The translations under genes and the position numbers were made by a program. A DNA stretch of 64,000 nt. Source: Robertmurraya korlensis (GTDB lineage Bacteria; Bacillota; Bacilli; Bacillales; Cytobacillaceae). A model generated the notes under the pieces. The model searched no databases. It had not been told where the DNA came from and saw only the letters and a list, made by a program, of their open reading frames with translations. The stretch lies in NCBI RefSeq assembly GCF_023715225.1, contig NZ_JAMBNS010000007.1:222732-286731 (forward strand), written 5' to 3'. Position 1 is the stretch's first letter. Each line of letters opens with the position of its first letter. This document shows positions 6,555-15,195 of the stretch, piece by piece.

Positions 6555-8915
6555 ATGAAAAAGCAAAAGTTAGTTATGGTCGGTAATGGTATGGCCGGAG
6601 TTCGGTGTTTAGAGGAAATTCTTAAGACTGATTCCGACATGTTTGAGATTACGGTAGTTGGGAGCGAACCTCACCCAAACTATAACCGAATCCTTCTATC
6701 TTCCGTTCTGCAAGGAACTAAAAAGCTTGAAGAAATAACCATTAATGATTTTAAGTGGTATGAGCAGCATCAGATTCAACTTTTTACAGGAGAAACTGTT
6801 GTTGCTATTGATCATAAAAGCCAACTAGTGATGACAGATAAAGGTCGCAGCTTGTACTATGACCGATTGATATTGGCAACGGGTTCCGTTCCTTTTGTAC
6901 TTCCCTTGCCTGGAGTGGAGAAAGAAGGTGTCATCTCATTTCGGACAATTGAGGATTGTCAAAAGATGCAGGAAACGGCCAAAAATCATAAAAAGGCAGT
7001 CGTCATTGGTGGTGGATTATTAGGGTTAGAAGCAGCAAGGGGACTATTACACCTCGGAATGGAGGTGCATGTTGTTCATATTAGTAGCTTCTTAATGGAA
7101 AGACAGCTGGATGAAACCGCAGCAAAAATGCTACAAGCAGAGCTTGAAAAGCAAGGGATGAAGTTTCTATTAGAAAAACAAACCGAAGAGATTTTAGGTG
7201 ATCAACGAATCGAAGGGATCCGTTTTACGGATGGAACCTCTGTTGAGGCCGACTTGCTTGTAATGGCTGTTGGCGTAAGACCCAATATTCACTTGGCGAA
7301 AGAAAGTGGCATAACAGTTAATCGGGCGATTGTCGTTAATGACTTTCTAGAGACGAGTATTCCCAATATTTTTGCTGTAGGAGAATGTGTGGAACATCAA
7401 GGTATGGTATATGGCCTTGTAAAGCCACTTTATGAACAGGCAGTTGTCTTAGCGAAGCGTATTTGTGGGGTAGATGGACAAAGTTATAAGGGTACTGTGT
7501 TAGCCACTCAATTAAAAATTTCCGGTGTTGATGTGTTTTCTATCGGAGCATTTCAAGAGGATTCAGAAAAAAAGTCAATAAAAATACATGATGAAGTGGA
7601 AGGTACTTATAAAAGGCTGGTATTCCAAGAAGATAAAATAATTGGAGCAGTGCTCTTTGGGGATACGAGTGACCGAACGAAATTACAAAATATGATTCTT
7701 AAAAAGCAAGATGTATCTGATATGGAAAAAGTGACTATTTTTCAATCAAGTGGTTCGGGAACAGCGGTTACCTCCATGGCAGCTACTGAAATCATCTGTA
7801 ATTGTAATGGAGTTTCCAAGGGGACAATTATTGAAGCTGTTCATAACCATGGTTGTTCTACTGTAGACGACGTAAAAGCATGTACAAAGGCTTCCGGCTC
7901 TTGCGGAGGGTGTAAACCGCTTGTTTCAGAGCTATTATCTTATATTCATAGTGATGAATTTGATGAAATGAAGATCGAGAAACCTACGATGTGTCATTGT
8001 ACAAGGCTAACTGAGGATGAGGTTGTGCACGAGATGCAGGTGCAAAATTTATCCTCTGTTAACGAAGTCATGCAAGCACTGAACTGGAAACACAAAGAGG
8101 GGTGTTCCAAATGTGTTCCAGCTTTAACGTATTACTTAAGTATGATCAATCCAGAGTATGAGAATGTTCAAGAAACATTATTTGTCAACGAAAAGATGAA
8201 TGCTACATTGCAAAAGGATGGAACGTACTTTGTTGTCCCGCAAATGTATGGGGGAATGACCAATCCAATTGAATTACGAAAAATTGCGAATGTCGCAGAC
8301 AAATATGGAGTGTCAGAGTTAGCCATTACTAGTGAACAAAGAATTCATTTGATGGGCCTAACAAAAGAAGAGCTACCAAAGGTGTGGAATGATTTAAATA
8401 TGCCCTTAAGTGCCACATACGGAAACAGAGTTCAGAATGTGAAGACGTGTATTGGTGAGCATATATGTCAATGTGATAAACGAAAGGCCCTACAGCTTTC
8501 AGCAACGCTAGAAAAGAAACTTGAGTATCTGATTACTCCTTACCGGGTGAAAATAGGTGTCTCTGCATGCTTGCATAATGGTGCTGGTTCGACAACGAAG
8601 GATATTGGAATCATTGGCACAAAGCGGGGCTGGGAAATTTATGTGGGAGGAAGCAGTGGTCGAAGTGTGAAGGCTGGTCAATTATTTACAGTTGCTGAAA
8701 CAGAAGAAGAGGCGGTGTATTTCATTTGTGGTCTAATTCAGTACTACAGAGAAACGGCTAATTACTCCGAAAGAACATGGAAATGGGTGGATCGAGTGAG
8801 CCTATTGCATGTGAGAGAAGTGCTATTTGATTTCGAACTCCGCCAGCAGTTGTTAGAACGATTAGAAGAGGATTGCTTAATGATAAAGGGCCCTAAAGAT
8901 GTTCCTATTTTTTAA
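6555..8915 (+). CDS. nasB: Assimilatory nitrate reductase electron-transfer subunit (NirB-like)
   Basis: Flavoprotein of 786 residues predicted to pass electrons from NAD(P)H to the molybdenum subunit NasC. Order: FAD-binding GNGMAG near residue 9, NAD(P)-binding VVIGGGLLGLEAARGL near 155, two tandem BFD-like [2Fe-2S] domains (CNCNG...CGGC and CHC...GCSKC), then a region homologous to siroheme nitrite/sulfite reductase. In that last part C632-x5-C638 and C672 remain, but the fourth Cys of the cluster, which bridges to siroheme, is Gly676 (CLHNG). This argues against nitrite reduction and fits the electron-transfer role. Start: ATG 6555 after GGGGG; the earlier open frame from 6519 has no ribosome site. 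Paralogue of nasD in the same cluster. Confidence 0.85.
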   Translation: MKKQKLVMVGNGMAGVRCLEEILKTDSDMFEITVVGSEPHPNYNRILLSSVLQGTKKLEEITINDFKWYEQHQIQLFTGETVVAIDHKSQLVMTDKGRSLYYDRLILATGSVPFVLPLPGVEKEGVISFRTIEDCQKMQETAKNHKKAVVIGGGLLGLEAARGLLHLGMEVHVVHISSFLMERQLDETAAKMLQAELEKQGMKFLLEKQTEEILGDQRIEGIRFTDGTSVEADLLVMAVGVRPNIHLAKESGITVNRAIVVNDFLETSIPNIFAVGECVEHQGMVYGLVKPLYEQAVVLAKRICGVDGQSYKGTVLATQLKISGVDVFSIGAFQEDSEKKSIKIHDEVEGTYKRLVFQEDKIIGAVLFGDTSDRTKLQNMILKKQDVSDMEKVTIFQSSGSGTAVTSMAATEIICNCNGVSKGTIIEAVHNHGCSTVDDVKACTKASGSCGGCKPLVSELLSYIHSDEFDEMKIEKPTMCHCTRLTEDEVVHEMQVQNLSSVNEVMQALNWKHKEGCSKCVPALTYYLSMINPEYENVQETLFVNEKMNATLQKDGTYFVVPQMYGGMTNPIELRKIANVADKYGVSELAITSEQRIHLMGLTKEELPKVWNDLNMPLSATYGNRVQNVKTCIGEHICQCDKRKALQLSATLEKKLEYLITPYRVKIGVSACLHNGAGSTTKDIGIIGTKRGWEIYVGGSSGRSVKAGQLFTVAETEEEAVYFICGLIQYYRETANYSERTWKWVDRVSLLHVREVLFDFELRQQLLERLEEDCLMIKGPKDVPIF

Positions 8916-8954
8916 AAGGTAGTACTAAAGAGTATAAGGATTGAGGGTGATGAT

Positions 8955-11099
8955 GTGACTGAAATGCTATTAAAATACTTTCGTACAAAACAAAATCATG
9001 TAGAGTCAGAGAAAACATACGACTCGCAATGTCCATTTTGCAGCATGCAATGCAAGATGCAGCTCATAGAGCAATCAATCGTTACGCGCAAAAAATACAC
9101 CACTGTGGGATTAGATAATCCAACTACACAGGGAAGATTATGTGTGAAAGGCATTAATGCCCACCAACATACTTTTCATAAAGACCGACTAAAGTACCCG
9201 CTCATAAAGGTAAACGGGGAGTTTGTTCGTGCCACATGGGAAGAGGCACTAGCAGTCATTAAAAGTAATATTCAGTCTATTCAAGAACTCCATGGAAAAG
9301 ACGCAATGGCGGTGTACGGAAGTGCCTCGATCACGAACGAAGAAGCCTATTTACTAGGGAAATTTGCTCGTGTCGCGTTGCAAACAAAGTACATTGACTA
9401 CAATGGTAGGCTTTGTATGTCTTCAGCGGCTTCGGCTGCTACTCAAACCTTCGGGATGGACCGAGGATTTACCAATAGCATAAGTGAAATTCCTTCTTCT
9501 CGTTGTATTATTCTTGCAGGAACAAATATTGCAGAATGCCAACCGACTATCATGCCTTATTTTGAAAAGGCAAAGGAAAATGGTGCTTATATTATTGCAA
9601 TAGACCCTCGTGAAACGGGAACAACGAAACTAGCAGACTTGCATATTAAGGTGAAGCCTGGAACAGATGCCGCTTTTGCAAATGGAGTCTTAAAGGTCAT
9701 TATTGAAGAACAGCTTTATAACAAAAGCTTTATCTCAGAAAGAGTCAATGGATTCGAAGATGTGAAGGAGAATGTATCCTCGATGACTCTTGAGGAAATC
9801 GAATTCTTTTCCGGTGTTCCGATTGAACAGATTCGTAAGGTTGCACACCGGTTTGCAAAAGAAGAAACAGGTATGATTTTTACAGCACGCGGAGTAGAGC
9901 AACACACAGATGGGTCCGCAGCAGTTAGAAATTTTCTAAATATATTACTTTCGGTTGGGAAAATTGGAAAACCAGGCTGTGGGTACGGAGCGATTACTGG
10001 TCAAGGAAATGGTCAAGGAGCAAGGGAGCATGGACAAAAGGCCGACCAACTTCCTGGCTATAGACTCATAGAAAACGAAGATCATCGAGCTTATATTGCA
10101 AAGGTATGGGGAGTTAATGAAGAAGAGCTGCCGAGAAAGGGAGTCTCTGCATATGAGATGTTTGAAAAAATTCATGACGGTGACATATCCGGAATGCTTT
10201 TGATGTGTTCTAACCCTATTGTCTCTAATCCCAATGCACATTTTGTGGAGGAAGCTCTACAAAAACTTTCTTTTCTTGTTGTGGTTGACTTATTTGTATC
10301 TGAAACGGCTCGATTAGCAGATGTGATCTTACCGGCTTCCTCCTACTTAGAGGATGAAGGAACGATGACCAATGTAGAGGGGAGAATCACGTTACGTGAG
10401 GCAAGTTATCCTTGTCCAGAAGAAGTAAAGCACGATTGGCAAATTCTTTGCGAAATTGCCCATGAACTTGGGAAGGGGAAGTATTTTTCTTTTGCATCCG
10501 CGGAGGAGATTTTTAACGAACTACGGATCGCTAGTAAAGGTGGAATTGCTGATTATTATGGAGTGACATATGAACGCCTAAGAAAGGAAAAGGGACTGTT
10601 ATGGCCTTGTCCAACTATAAATCATAAAGGAACGGTCAGGCTTTTTGAAAATTCGTTTGCTCATCCTGATGGAAAAGCAAAGATGGTTTCTGTTTCTAAT
10701 ATCGCCCCTGTTACAAAGGATCAGGTATGTGAAGAGTTTCCACTTTATTTAACAACAGGTCGAGTGATGTCTCATTATTTAACAGGTGTTCAAACCCGTA
10801 AAAGTGCTTCATTAGCAGCAAGAAATGTGGAATCGCATGTGGAGATTCATCCAGCCACAGCTTTAAAATACGGGATTAGAGACGAAACACTTGTGAAGAT
10901 TGCGTCTAGGAGAGGCAGTATTGTCGTACGGAGTAAGCTGTCGGATAGTATTCGTCAAGACACACTGTTTGTTCCTTTTCACTGGGCCAATTCACAAAAT
11001 GTGAATTTCCTTGTCGGAAAGGAATTGGATCCAACCTGTCGTATGCCTGGATTTAAATTAAGCGCCGTAAAAATAAGCTCAGCTATGGATGTCGGATGA
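8955..11099 (+). CDS. nasC: Assimilatory nitrate reductase catalytic (molybdopterin) subunit
   Basis: Cytoplasmic Mo-bis-MGD oxidoreductase of 714 residues reducing nitrate to nitrite. The N-terminal [4Fe-4S] ligands are C26-x2-C29-x3-C33-x29-C63, with RLCVKG as the usual closing phrase. Cys154 in NGRLCMSSA is in the position of the Mo ligand of this family. GQGNGQGAREHGQKADQLPG and the C-terminal HWANSQNVN belong to the cofactor-binding fold. There is no C-terminal BFD domain, consistent with electrons coming from the separate NasB. Start GTG 8955 with GAGGGTG upstream; the gap to nasB is 39 bases, so the two form one operon. Length is close to B. subtilis NasC. Confidence 0.9.
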   Translation: MTEMLLKYFRTKQNHVESEKTYDSQCPFCSMQCKMQLIEQSIVTRKKYTTVGLDNPTTQGRLCVKGINAHQHTFHKDRLKYPLIKVNGEFVRATWEEALAVIKSNIQSIQELHGKDAMAVYGSASITNEEAYLLGKFARVALQTKYIDYNGRLCMSSAASAATQTFGMDRGFTNSISEIPSSRCIILAGTNIAECQPTIMPYFEKAKENGAYIIAIDPRETGTTKLADLHIKVKPGTDAAFANGVLKVIIEEQLYNKSFISERVNGFEDVKENVSSMTLEEIEFFSGVPIEQIRKVAHRFAKEETGMIFTARGVEQHTDGSAAVRNFLNILLSVGKIGKPGCGYGAITGQGNGQGAREHGQKADQLPGYRLIENEDHRAYIAKVWGVNEEELPRKGVSAYEMFEKIHDGDISGMLLMCSNPIVSNPNAHFVEEALQKLSFLVVVDLFVSETARLADVILPASSYLEDEGTMTNVEGRITLREASYPCPEEVKHDWQILCEIAHELGKGKYFSFASAEEIFNELRIASKGGIADYYGVTYERLRKEKGLLWPCPTINHKGTVRLFENSFAHPDGKAKMVSVSNIAPVTKDQVCEEFPLYLTTGRVMSHYLTGVQTRKSASLAARNVESHVEIHPATALKYGIRDETLVKIASRRGSIVVRSKLSDSIRQDTLFVPFHWANSQNVNFLVGKELDPTCRMPGFKLSAVKISSAMDVG

Positions 11100-11127
11100 C
11101 GATAATTTTGGGTGATTTACTCTTTTA

Positions 11128-11142
11128 ATATTCGGAAAATTC
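11128..11142. promoter_or_regulatory. CodY-box-like site upstream of nasD
   Basis: AATATTCGGAAAATT matches the CodY consensus AATTTTCWGAAAATT at 13 of 15 positions. It lies 21 bases upstream of the tandem TnrA boxes, so nitrite reductase expression may respond to branched-chain amino acids/GTP as well as nitrogen supply. Confidence 0.5.
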
Positions 11143-11162
11143 GGTTTACGAACTAAAAAGGG

Positions 11163-11196
11163 TGTTAGGTAATCTAACATGTTAAACAATTTTACA
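11163..11196 (+). promoter_or_regulatory. Two directly abutting TnrA boxes upstream of nasD
   Basis: TGTTAGGTAATCTAACA (11163-11179) and TGTTAAACAATTTTACA (11180-11196) each match TGTNAN7TNACA perfectly and follow one another with no gap. The first is centred about 50 bases before the likely transcription start near 11221 (-10 candidate TACAGT at 11209-11214). The second would then overlap the -35 region. Confidence 0.75.
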
Positions 11197-11245
11197 CAAA
11201 TCATGTGTTACAGTTTAAGAAACTTTCTTGGGGAGGCGCGTTAAT

Positions 11246-13660
11246 TTGGCAAAGAAAAAACTAATTCTTGTTGGTAACGGAATGGCAGGAGTCAGAACCA
11301 TAGAAGAAATTTTAAAGCTTACAAAGGATCAATTTGAAATTACGATATTCGGGAGTGAGCCACATCCGAATTATAATAGAATCCTACTTTCAAAGGTTCT
11401 ACAAGGAGACACAGAGGTCGCTGATATTACTCTTAATGATTGGAGCTGGTATGAAGACAATGACATTCAGCTCTATACAGATGAGACAGTGGTTAAGGTT
11501 GATTCCGACCGAAAAGTAGTTGTTACAGATGCTGGAAGAGTAGAGCCTTACGATGAAGTGATTGTGGCAACTGGTTCTGTCCCTTTCATTCTTCCCATTC
11601 CAGGTGCGAATAAGGAAGGTGTAACAGCGTTCCGGGATATAAAGGACACAGAAATTATGCTAAAGGCCTCTAAGAAATATAAAAAAGCGGCAGTAATCGG
11701 CGGAGGATTGTTAGGGCTTGAGGCGGCAAGGGGACTTCTAAACTTAGGGATGGAGGTTAGCGTCATCCATCTAGCGCCTTATTTAATGGAGCGCCAGCTT
11801 GACCCAATGGCAGGAAAAATGTTGCAAACAGAATTAGAAAAGCAAGGAATGACGTTTTTATTAGAAAAACAAACACAGGAGATTTTTGGAGAAGAGCGAG
11901 TCGAAGGCTTACGTTTCAGTGATGGAACCGAGATAGAAGCGGATCTGGTTGTTATGGCCGTTGGTATAAAACCTAATATTTCACTAGCAGTGGAAAGTGG
12001 GTTAGAGGTAAATCGAGGAATTGTTGTAAACGATTATATGCAAACGAATATCCCTCATGTATACGCTGTTGGGGAATGTGCAGAACATAACGGAATTCCA
12101 TACGGACTTGTTGCCCCGCTTTATGAGCAAGGGAAAGTGTTAGCGAAAACGATTTGTGGTTCGAAGACTGAGCCGTATAAAGGTTCTGTATTGTATACCC
12201 AGTTAAAGGTATCTGGAGTTGAAGTGTTCTCTGCAGGTGATTTTACGGAAGGTGACGATAAAAAGGCTGTTAAAGTATTTGATGAGCAAGATAGCTATTA
12301 TAAGAAACTCGTACTTCGAGGAAATCAAATTGTTGGTGCCGTTCTTTTCGGAGATAGCAGTGATGGAAATCGTTTGGTTTCTATGATTCAAAAGCAGGCT
12401 GACATTTCAGACACAATGAAGGTATCCTTGCTGCAGCCAACTGGCCAAGAAGCAGGTGCTAGTCTAGTAGCAACGATGAGTGATGATGAAATCATTTGTG
12501 GATGTAATGGGGTATCAAAAGGAGCGATCGTTTCTGCTATTCAAACACAAGGCTGTTCATCTGTTGATGAAATTAAAGCCTGTACGAGCGCTTCCCGTTC
12601 TTGTGGTGGCTGTAAACCACTCGTTGCCGAGGTACTTCAGCTTACATTAGGTTCATCCTTTGACAGTAAGCAGCAAAAGGAAGCAATTTGCGGATGTACC
12701 ACTCTATCTCGTGATGAGGTAGTAGAAGAAATCAAAGCAAAAGGTTTAACTCATGTAAAAGAAGTCATGTTTGTACTTGATTGGAAAACCGAAGAAGGAT
12801 GCTCGAAATGTCGTCCAGCTCTTAACTATTATTTAGGTATGGTCAATCCGACTGGATATGAGGATGAGAAGGAATCAAGATTCGTTAATGAGCGAATGCA
12901 CGCAAACATACAAAAGGATGGAACTTATTCTGTTGTGCCTAGAATGTACGGTGGAGTGACCAATGCAAATGATTTAAGACGAATTGCTGATGTGGTAGAT
13001 AAATATGAAATACCACTTGTAAAAGTGACTGGAGGACAACGAATCGACTTGTTTGGGGTAAAGAAGGACGATCTTCCAAAGGTGTGGGAGGATCTTGATA
13101 TGCCTTCAGGATTCGCTTATGGAAAATCACTTCGTACCGTTAAAACATGCGTAGGAGAACAATTCTGTCGTTTCGGTACGCAAGACTCGATGGGACTTGG
13201 AATTCAGTTAGAAAAGAAATATGAAGGTCTTCAAACACCTCATAAAGTAAAAATGGCTGTCTCAGCTTGCCCAAGAAGCTGTGCGGAATCAGGGTTTAAG
13301 GATATTGGATACATTGGCATTGATGGTGGCTGGGAACTTTATATTGGTGGAAATGGTGGCACCCATGTGCGTGGAGGGGATCTTCTTTACAAGGTAAAGA
13401 CAGAGGAAGAGGTTATTGAAATTACTTCTGCGTATCTTCAATATTATCGAGAGACAGCGAACTATTTAGAGAGAACATCTGCTTGGGTGGACCGAGTTGG
13501 TTTGGACCATATCCGAGAGGTATTAGATGATAAAGAAAAACGTAAGGAGCTAAATGCTCGCATGGACAAAGCCTTATCTGTAATCGAGGATCCATGGAAG
13601 GCCATTATCGAGGACAAAAAGTTGAAAAAAGAACTGTTTGAAACAGTAGTAACATCGTAA
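11246..13660 (+). CDS. nasD: Assimilatory nitrite reductase [NAD(P)H] large subunit
   Basis: Siroheme enzyme of 804 residues reducing nitrite to ammonium with NAD(P)H. FAD motif GNGMAG at residues 10-15, NAD(P) motif VIGGGLLGLEAARGL, tandem BFD-like [2Fe-2S] domains (CGCNG...CGGC, CGC...GCSKC), then the siroheme/[4Fe-4S] ligands C635-x5-C641 and C675-x3-C679, all present. Start: TTG 11246, nine bases after GGGGAGG; the in-frame TTG at 11228 overlaps the ribosome site. The 146-base gap from nasC contains its own TnrA sites, so it is a separate transcription unit. No nasF (siroheme methyltransferase) follows nasE, unlike in B. subtilis. Confidence 0.92.
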   Translation: MAKKKLILVGNGMAGVRTIEEILKLTKDQFEITIFGSEPHPNYNRILLSKVLQGDTEVADITLNDWSWYEDNDIQLYTDETVVKVDSDRKVVVTDAGRVEPYDEVIVATGSVPFILPIPGANKEGVTAFRDIKDTEIMLKASKKYKKAAVIGGGLLGLEAARGLLNLGMEVSVIHLAPYLMERQLDPMAGKMLQTELEKQGMTFLLEKQTQEIFGEERVEGLRFSDGTEIEADLVVMAVGIKPNISLAVESGLEVNRGIVVNDYMQTNIPHVYAVGECAEHNGIPYGLVAPLYEQGKVLAKTICGSKTEPYKGSVLYTQLKVSGVEVFSAGDFTEGDDKKAVKVFDEQDSYYKKLVLRGNQIVGAVLFGDSSDGNRLVSMIQKQADISDTMKVSLLQPTGQEAGASLVATMSDDEIICGCNGVSKGAIVSAIQTQGCSSVDEIKACTSASRSCGGCKPLVAEVLQLTLGSSFDSKQQKEAICGCTTLSRDEVVEEIKAKGLTHVKEVMFVLDWKTEEGCSKCRPALNYYLGMVNPTGYEDEKESRFVNERMHANIQKDGTYSVVPRMYGGVTNANDLRRIADVVDKYEIPLVKVTGGQRIDLFGVKKDDLPKVWEDLDMPSGFAYGKSLRTVKTCVGEQFCRFGTQDSMGLGIQLEKKYEGLQTPHKVKMAVSACPRSCAESGFKDIGYIGIDGGWELYIGGNGGTHVRGGDLLYKVKTEEEVIEITSAYLQYYRETANYLERTSAWVDRVGLDHIREVLDDKEKRKELNARMDKALSVIEDPWKAIIEDKKLKKELFETVVTS

Positions 13661-13687
13661 TACAAGATAAAAGGAGGAGATCTTCGA

Positions 13688-14011
13688 ATGGTTAATAAAA
13701 ACATCAGTAAGGTATTAATTGGCTCCCTTCAAGAATTGCCAGAGCGCTTAGGGAAGACATTTCATGTGGGAAACATGGAACTTGCGGTATTTAAGCTTTC
13801 CAACGGAAAGGTACGAGCGATTGAAAACCGTTGTCCTCATAAAGGTGGCGTATTAAGCGAAGGAATCGTCAGTGGTGATTCGGTCTTCTGCCCGATGCAT
13901 GATTGGAAGATCTGCTTAGAGGATGGCTTGGTTCAAGCACCGGATACAGGTTGTGTCAAAACCTATCCAACGGTAGTAGAAGGAGAAGACGTGTTTCTTC
14001 TTATTGAATAG
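13688..14011 (+). CDS. nasE: Nitrite reductase small subunit, Rieske-type
   Basis: Small partner of NasD (107 residues). A Rieske [2Fe-2S] fold is shown by CPHKGG and CPMHDW, the C-x-H and C-x2-H ligand boxes, 16 residues apart. The downstream KICLEDG and the proline-rich end are usual for NirD/NasE. Start ATG 13688 after AAAGGAGGAG, 27 bases behind nasD, so it is co-transcribed. Confidence 0.92.
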   Translation: MVNKNISKVLIGSLQELPERLGKTFHVGNMELAVFKLSNGKVRAIENRCPHKGGVLSEGIVSGDSVFCPMHDWKICLEDGLVQAPDTGCVKTYPTVVEGEDVFLLIE

Positions 14012-14029
14012 TAATCATATGCAGACAAG

Positions 14030-14085
14030 GAAAAGGGGTTCTTCTTAGTTGCTCTCGGAGTAACGGAGAATTCCTTTTCTTTTTA
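14030..14085 (+). terminator. Terminator of nasDE
   Basis: A long stem: AAAAGGGGTTCT pairs imperfectly with AGAATTCCTTTT, with an inner GTTGCTC/GAGTAAC helix, followed by TCTTTTT. It comes about 20 bases after the nasE stop. The rest of the 287-base gap to the next gene is AT-rich, with the CodY-like site listed next. Confidence 0.7.
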
Positions 14086-14204
14086 CCTGAATATTTATTA
14101 GAGTATATAAATAAAAACACAAATTCATCTTGAAAAAGTATTCTTTTATGCATTATAATTCAAAAGGTAGTTGGAATTATACATTAGAAGTTCTTGTTAT
14201 TTTA

Positions 14205-14252
14205 AAAATTCGGAAAATTTCGCTTGAATATGAAGTATTTTCTGCTTTAAAA
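14205..14252 (+). promoter_or_regulatory. CodY-like site and weak promoter before the RpiR operon
   Basis: AAAATTCGGAAAATT at 14205-14219 matches the CodY consensus at 12 of 15 positions. TTGAAT (14224-14229), 17 bases and TTAAAA (14247-14252) form a poor sigma-A-like promoter directly downstream. The arrangement suggests repression during amino acid sufficiency; both parts are tentative. Confidence 0.4.
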
Positions 14253-14298
14253 TGGATAAAGGAAGTTTTTCCTTCACCAAATCCAAGAAGGTGACGAG

Positions 14299-15162
14299 AT
14301 GAGTATGGAGCAAAAGACGGTAACGCAAAAGATTAAAGGTAACTTTTCGGCATTATCTTCAGGTCAAAAGAAAGTAGCAGAGTTTTTGCTAGAGCACTTG
14401 GATGAAGGTTCATTACTCACAGCTTTCCAAATTGGGCGAAAAGTGGGCGTTAGTGAAACAACAGTTATTCGCTTAGCGTATGCATTAGGCTTTAGTGGCT
14501 ACTCAGAAATGCAGGAAACGGTTCGAAGAGAATGGCTAACACATGTACAACCAGGAAAAAGCGAAGGAAAACCTTCAAGTAGAGATGGTGTTGAAGAAAA
14601 TCAGTTGTTTCATCAAATCATCGAGAAAGAGAGCCAAGTTCTAAATCAATTGCTTAACCAGTTAGAAATAGAACAAATATGGCGAGTAGTGGATAAGCTT
14701 CACCAATCAAAGCGGATATTTATCGCTGGCTTTGGTAGCTCATATGCTGCTGCCTACTGGTTATATTACGCACTAAAACAGATGAGAGAAAATGTGTTTC
14801 TTTCTAGCCCAAGTGGCTTTTTGCCTGAAGAAATATGTGAACTTGATGAGCAGTCAACCGTTATGATGTTCTCCTATCCTCGTTACCGAAGAGAATCACT
14901 TAAGCTAGCAAACTATGCAAACAATCAAAAAGCAACCCTCATAGCGATTACAGATCGGCAGCTTTCGCCTATTGGCCAGCTCGCACAATTGACCTTAACA
15001 ACAGAGGAGCATTTAGAATCGAGTCATCATTCAATAGCTTCGGTGATTGGTTTGCTTGAGGTGATTATCTCTGGATTGAACAAAAGGGACAGTGAAAACA
15101 GCCATGTCCGTCAGAAGAAATTAGAGCAGTTATATTCCGAGCAAAATATTTTTTTAGAATGA
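14299..15162 (+). CDS. RpiR-family transcriptional regulator (HTH + SIS)
   Basis: First gene of a five-gene operon; 287 residues. The N-terminal RpiR helix-turn-helix is at about residues 5-80 (GQKKVAEFLLEHLDEG, GRKVGVSETTVIRLAYALGFSGY). The SIS domain at about 120-260 (IFIAGFGSSYAAAYWL) usually binds a phosphosugar. Family members regulate amino-sugar and MurNAc-type catabolic genes. Start ATG 14299 after AAGAAGGTG. As the only regulator in the operon it probably controls the D-amino acid genes that follow; the effector is unknown, and a cell-wall-derived phosphosugar is a guess. Confidence 0.85.
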   Translation: MSMEQKTVTQKIKGNFSALSSGQKKVAEFLLEHLDEGSLLTAFQIGRKVGVSETTVIRLAYALGFSGYSEMQETVRREWLTHVQPGKSEGKPSSRDGVEENQLFHQIIEKESQVLNQLLNQLEIEQIWRVVDKLHQSKRIFIAGFGSSYAAAYWLYYALKQMRENVFLSSPSGFLPEEICELDEQSTVMMFSYPRYRRESLKLANYANNQKATLIAITDRQLSPIGQLAQLTLTTEEHLESSHHSIASVIGLLEVIISGLNKRDSENSHVRQKKLEQLYSEQNIFLE

Positions 15163-15195
15163 AAAAATAGTTATTTAAGAGGAGGCTCAACCTAT

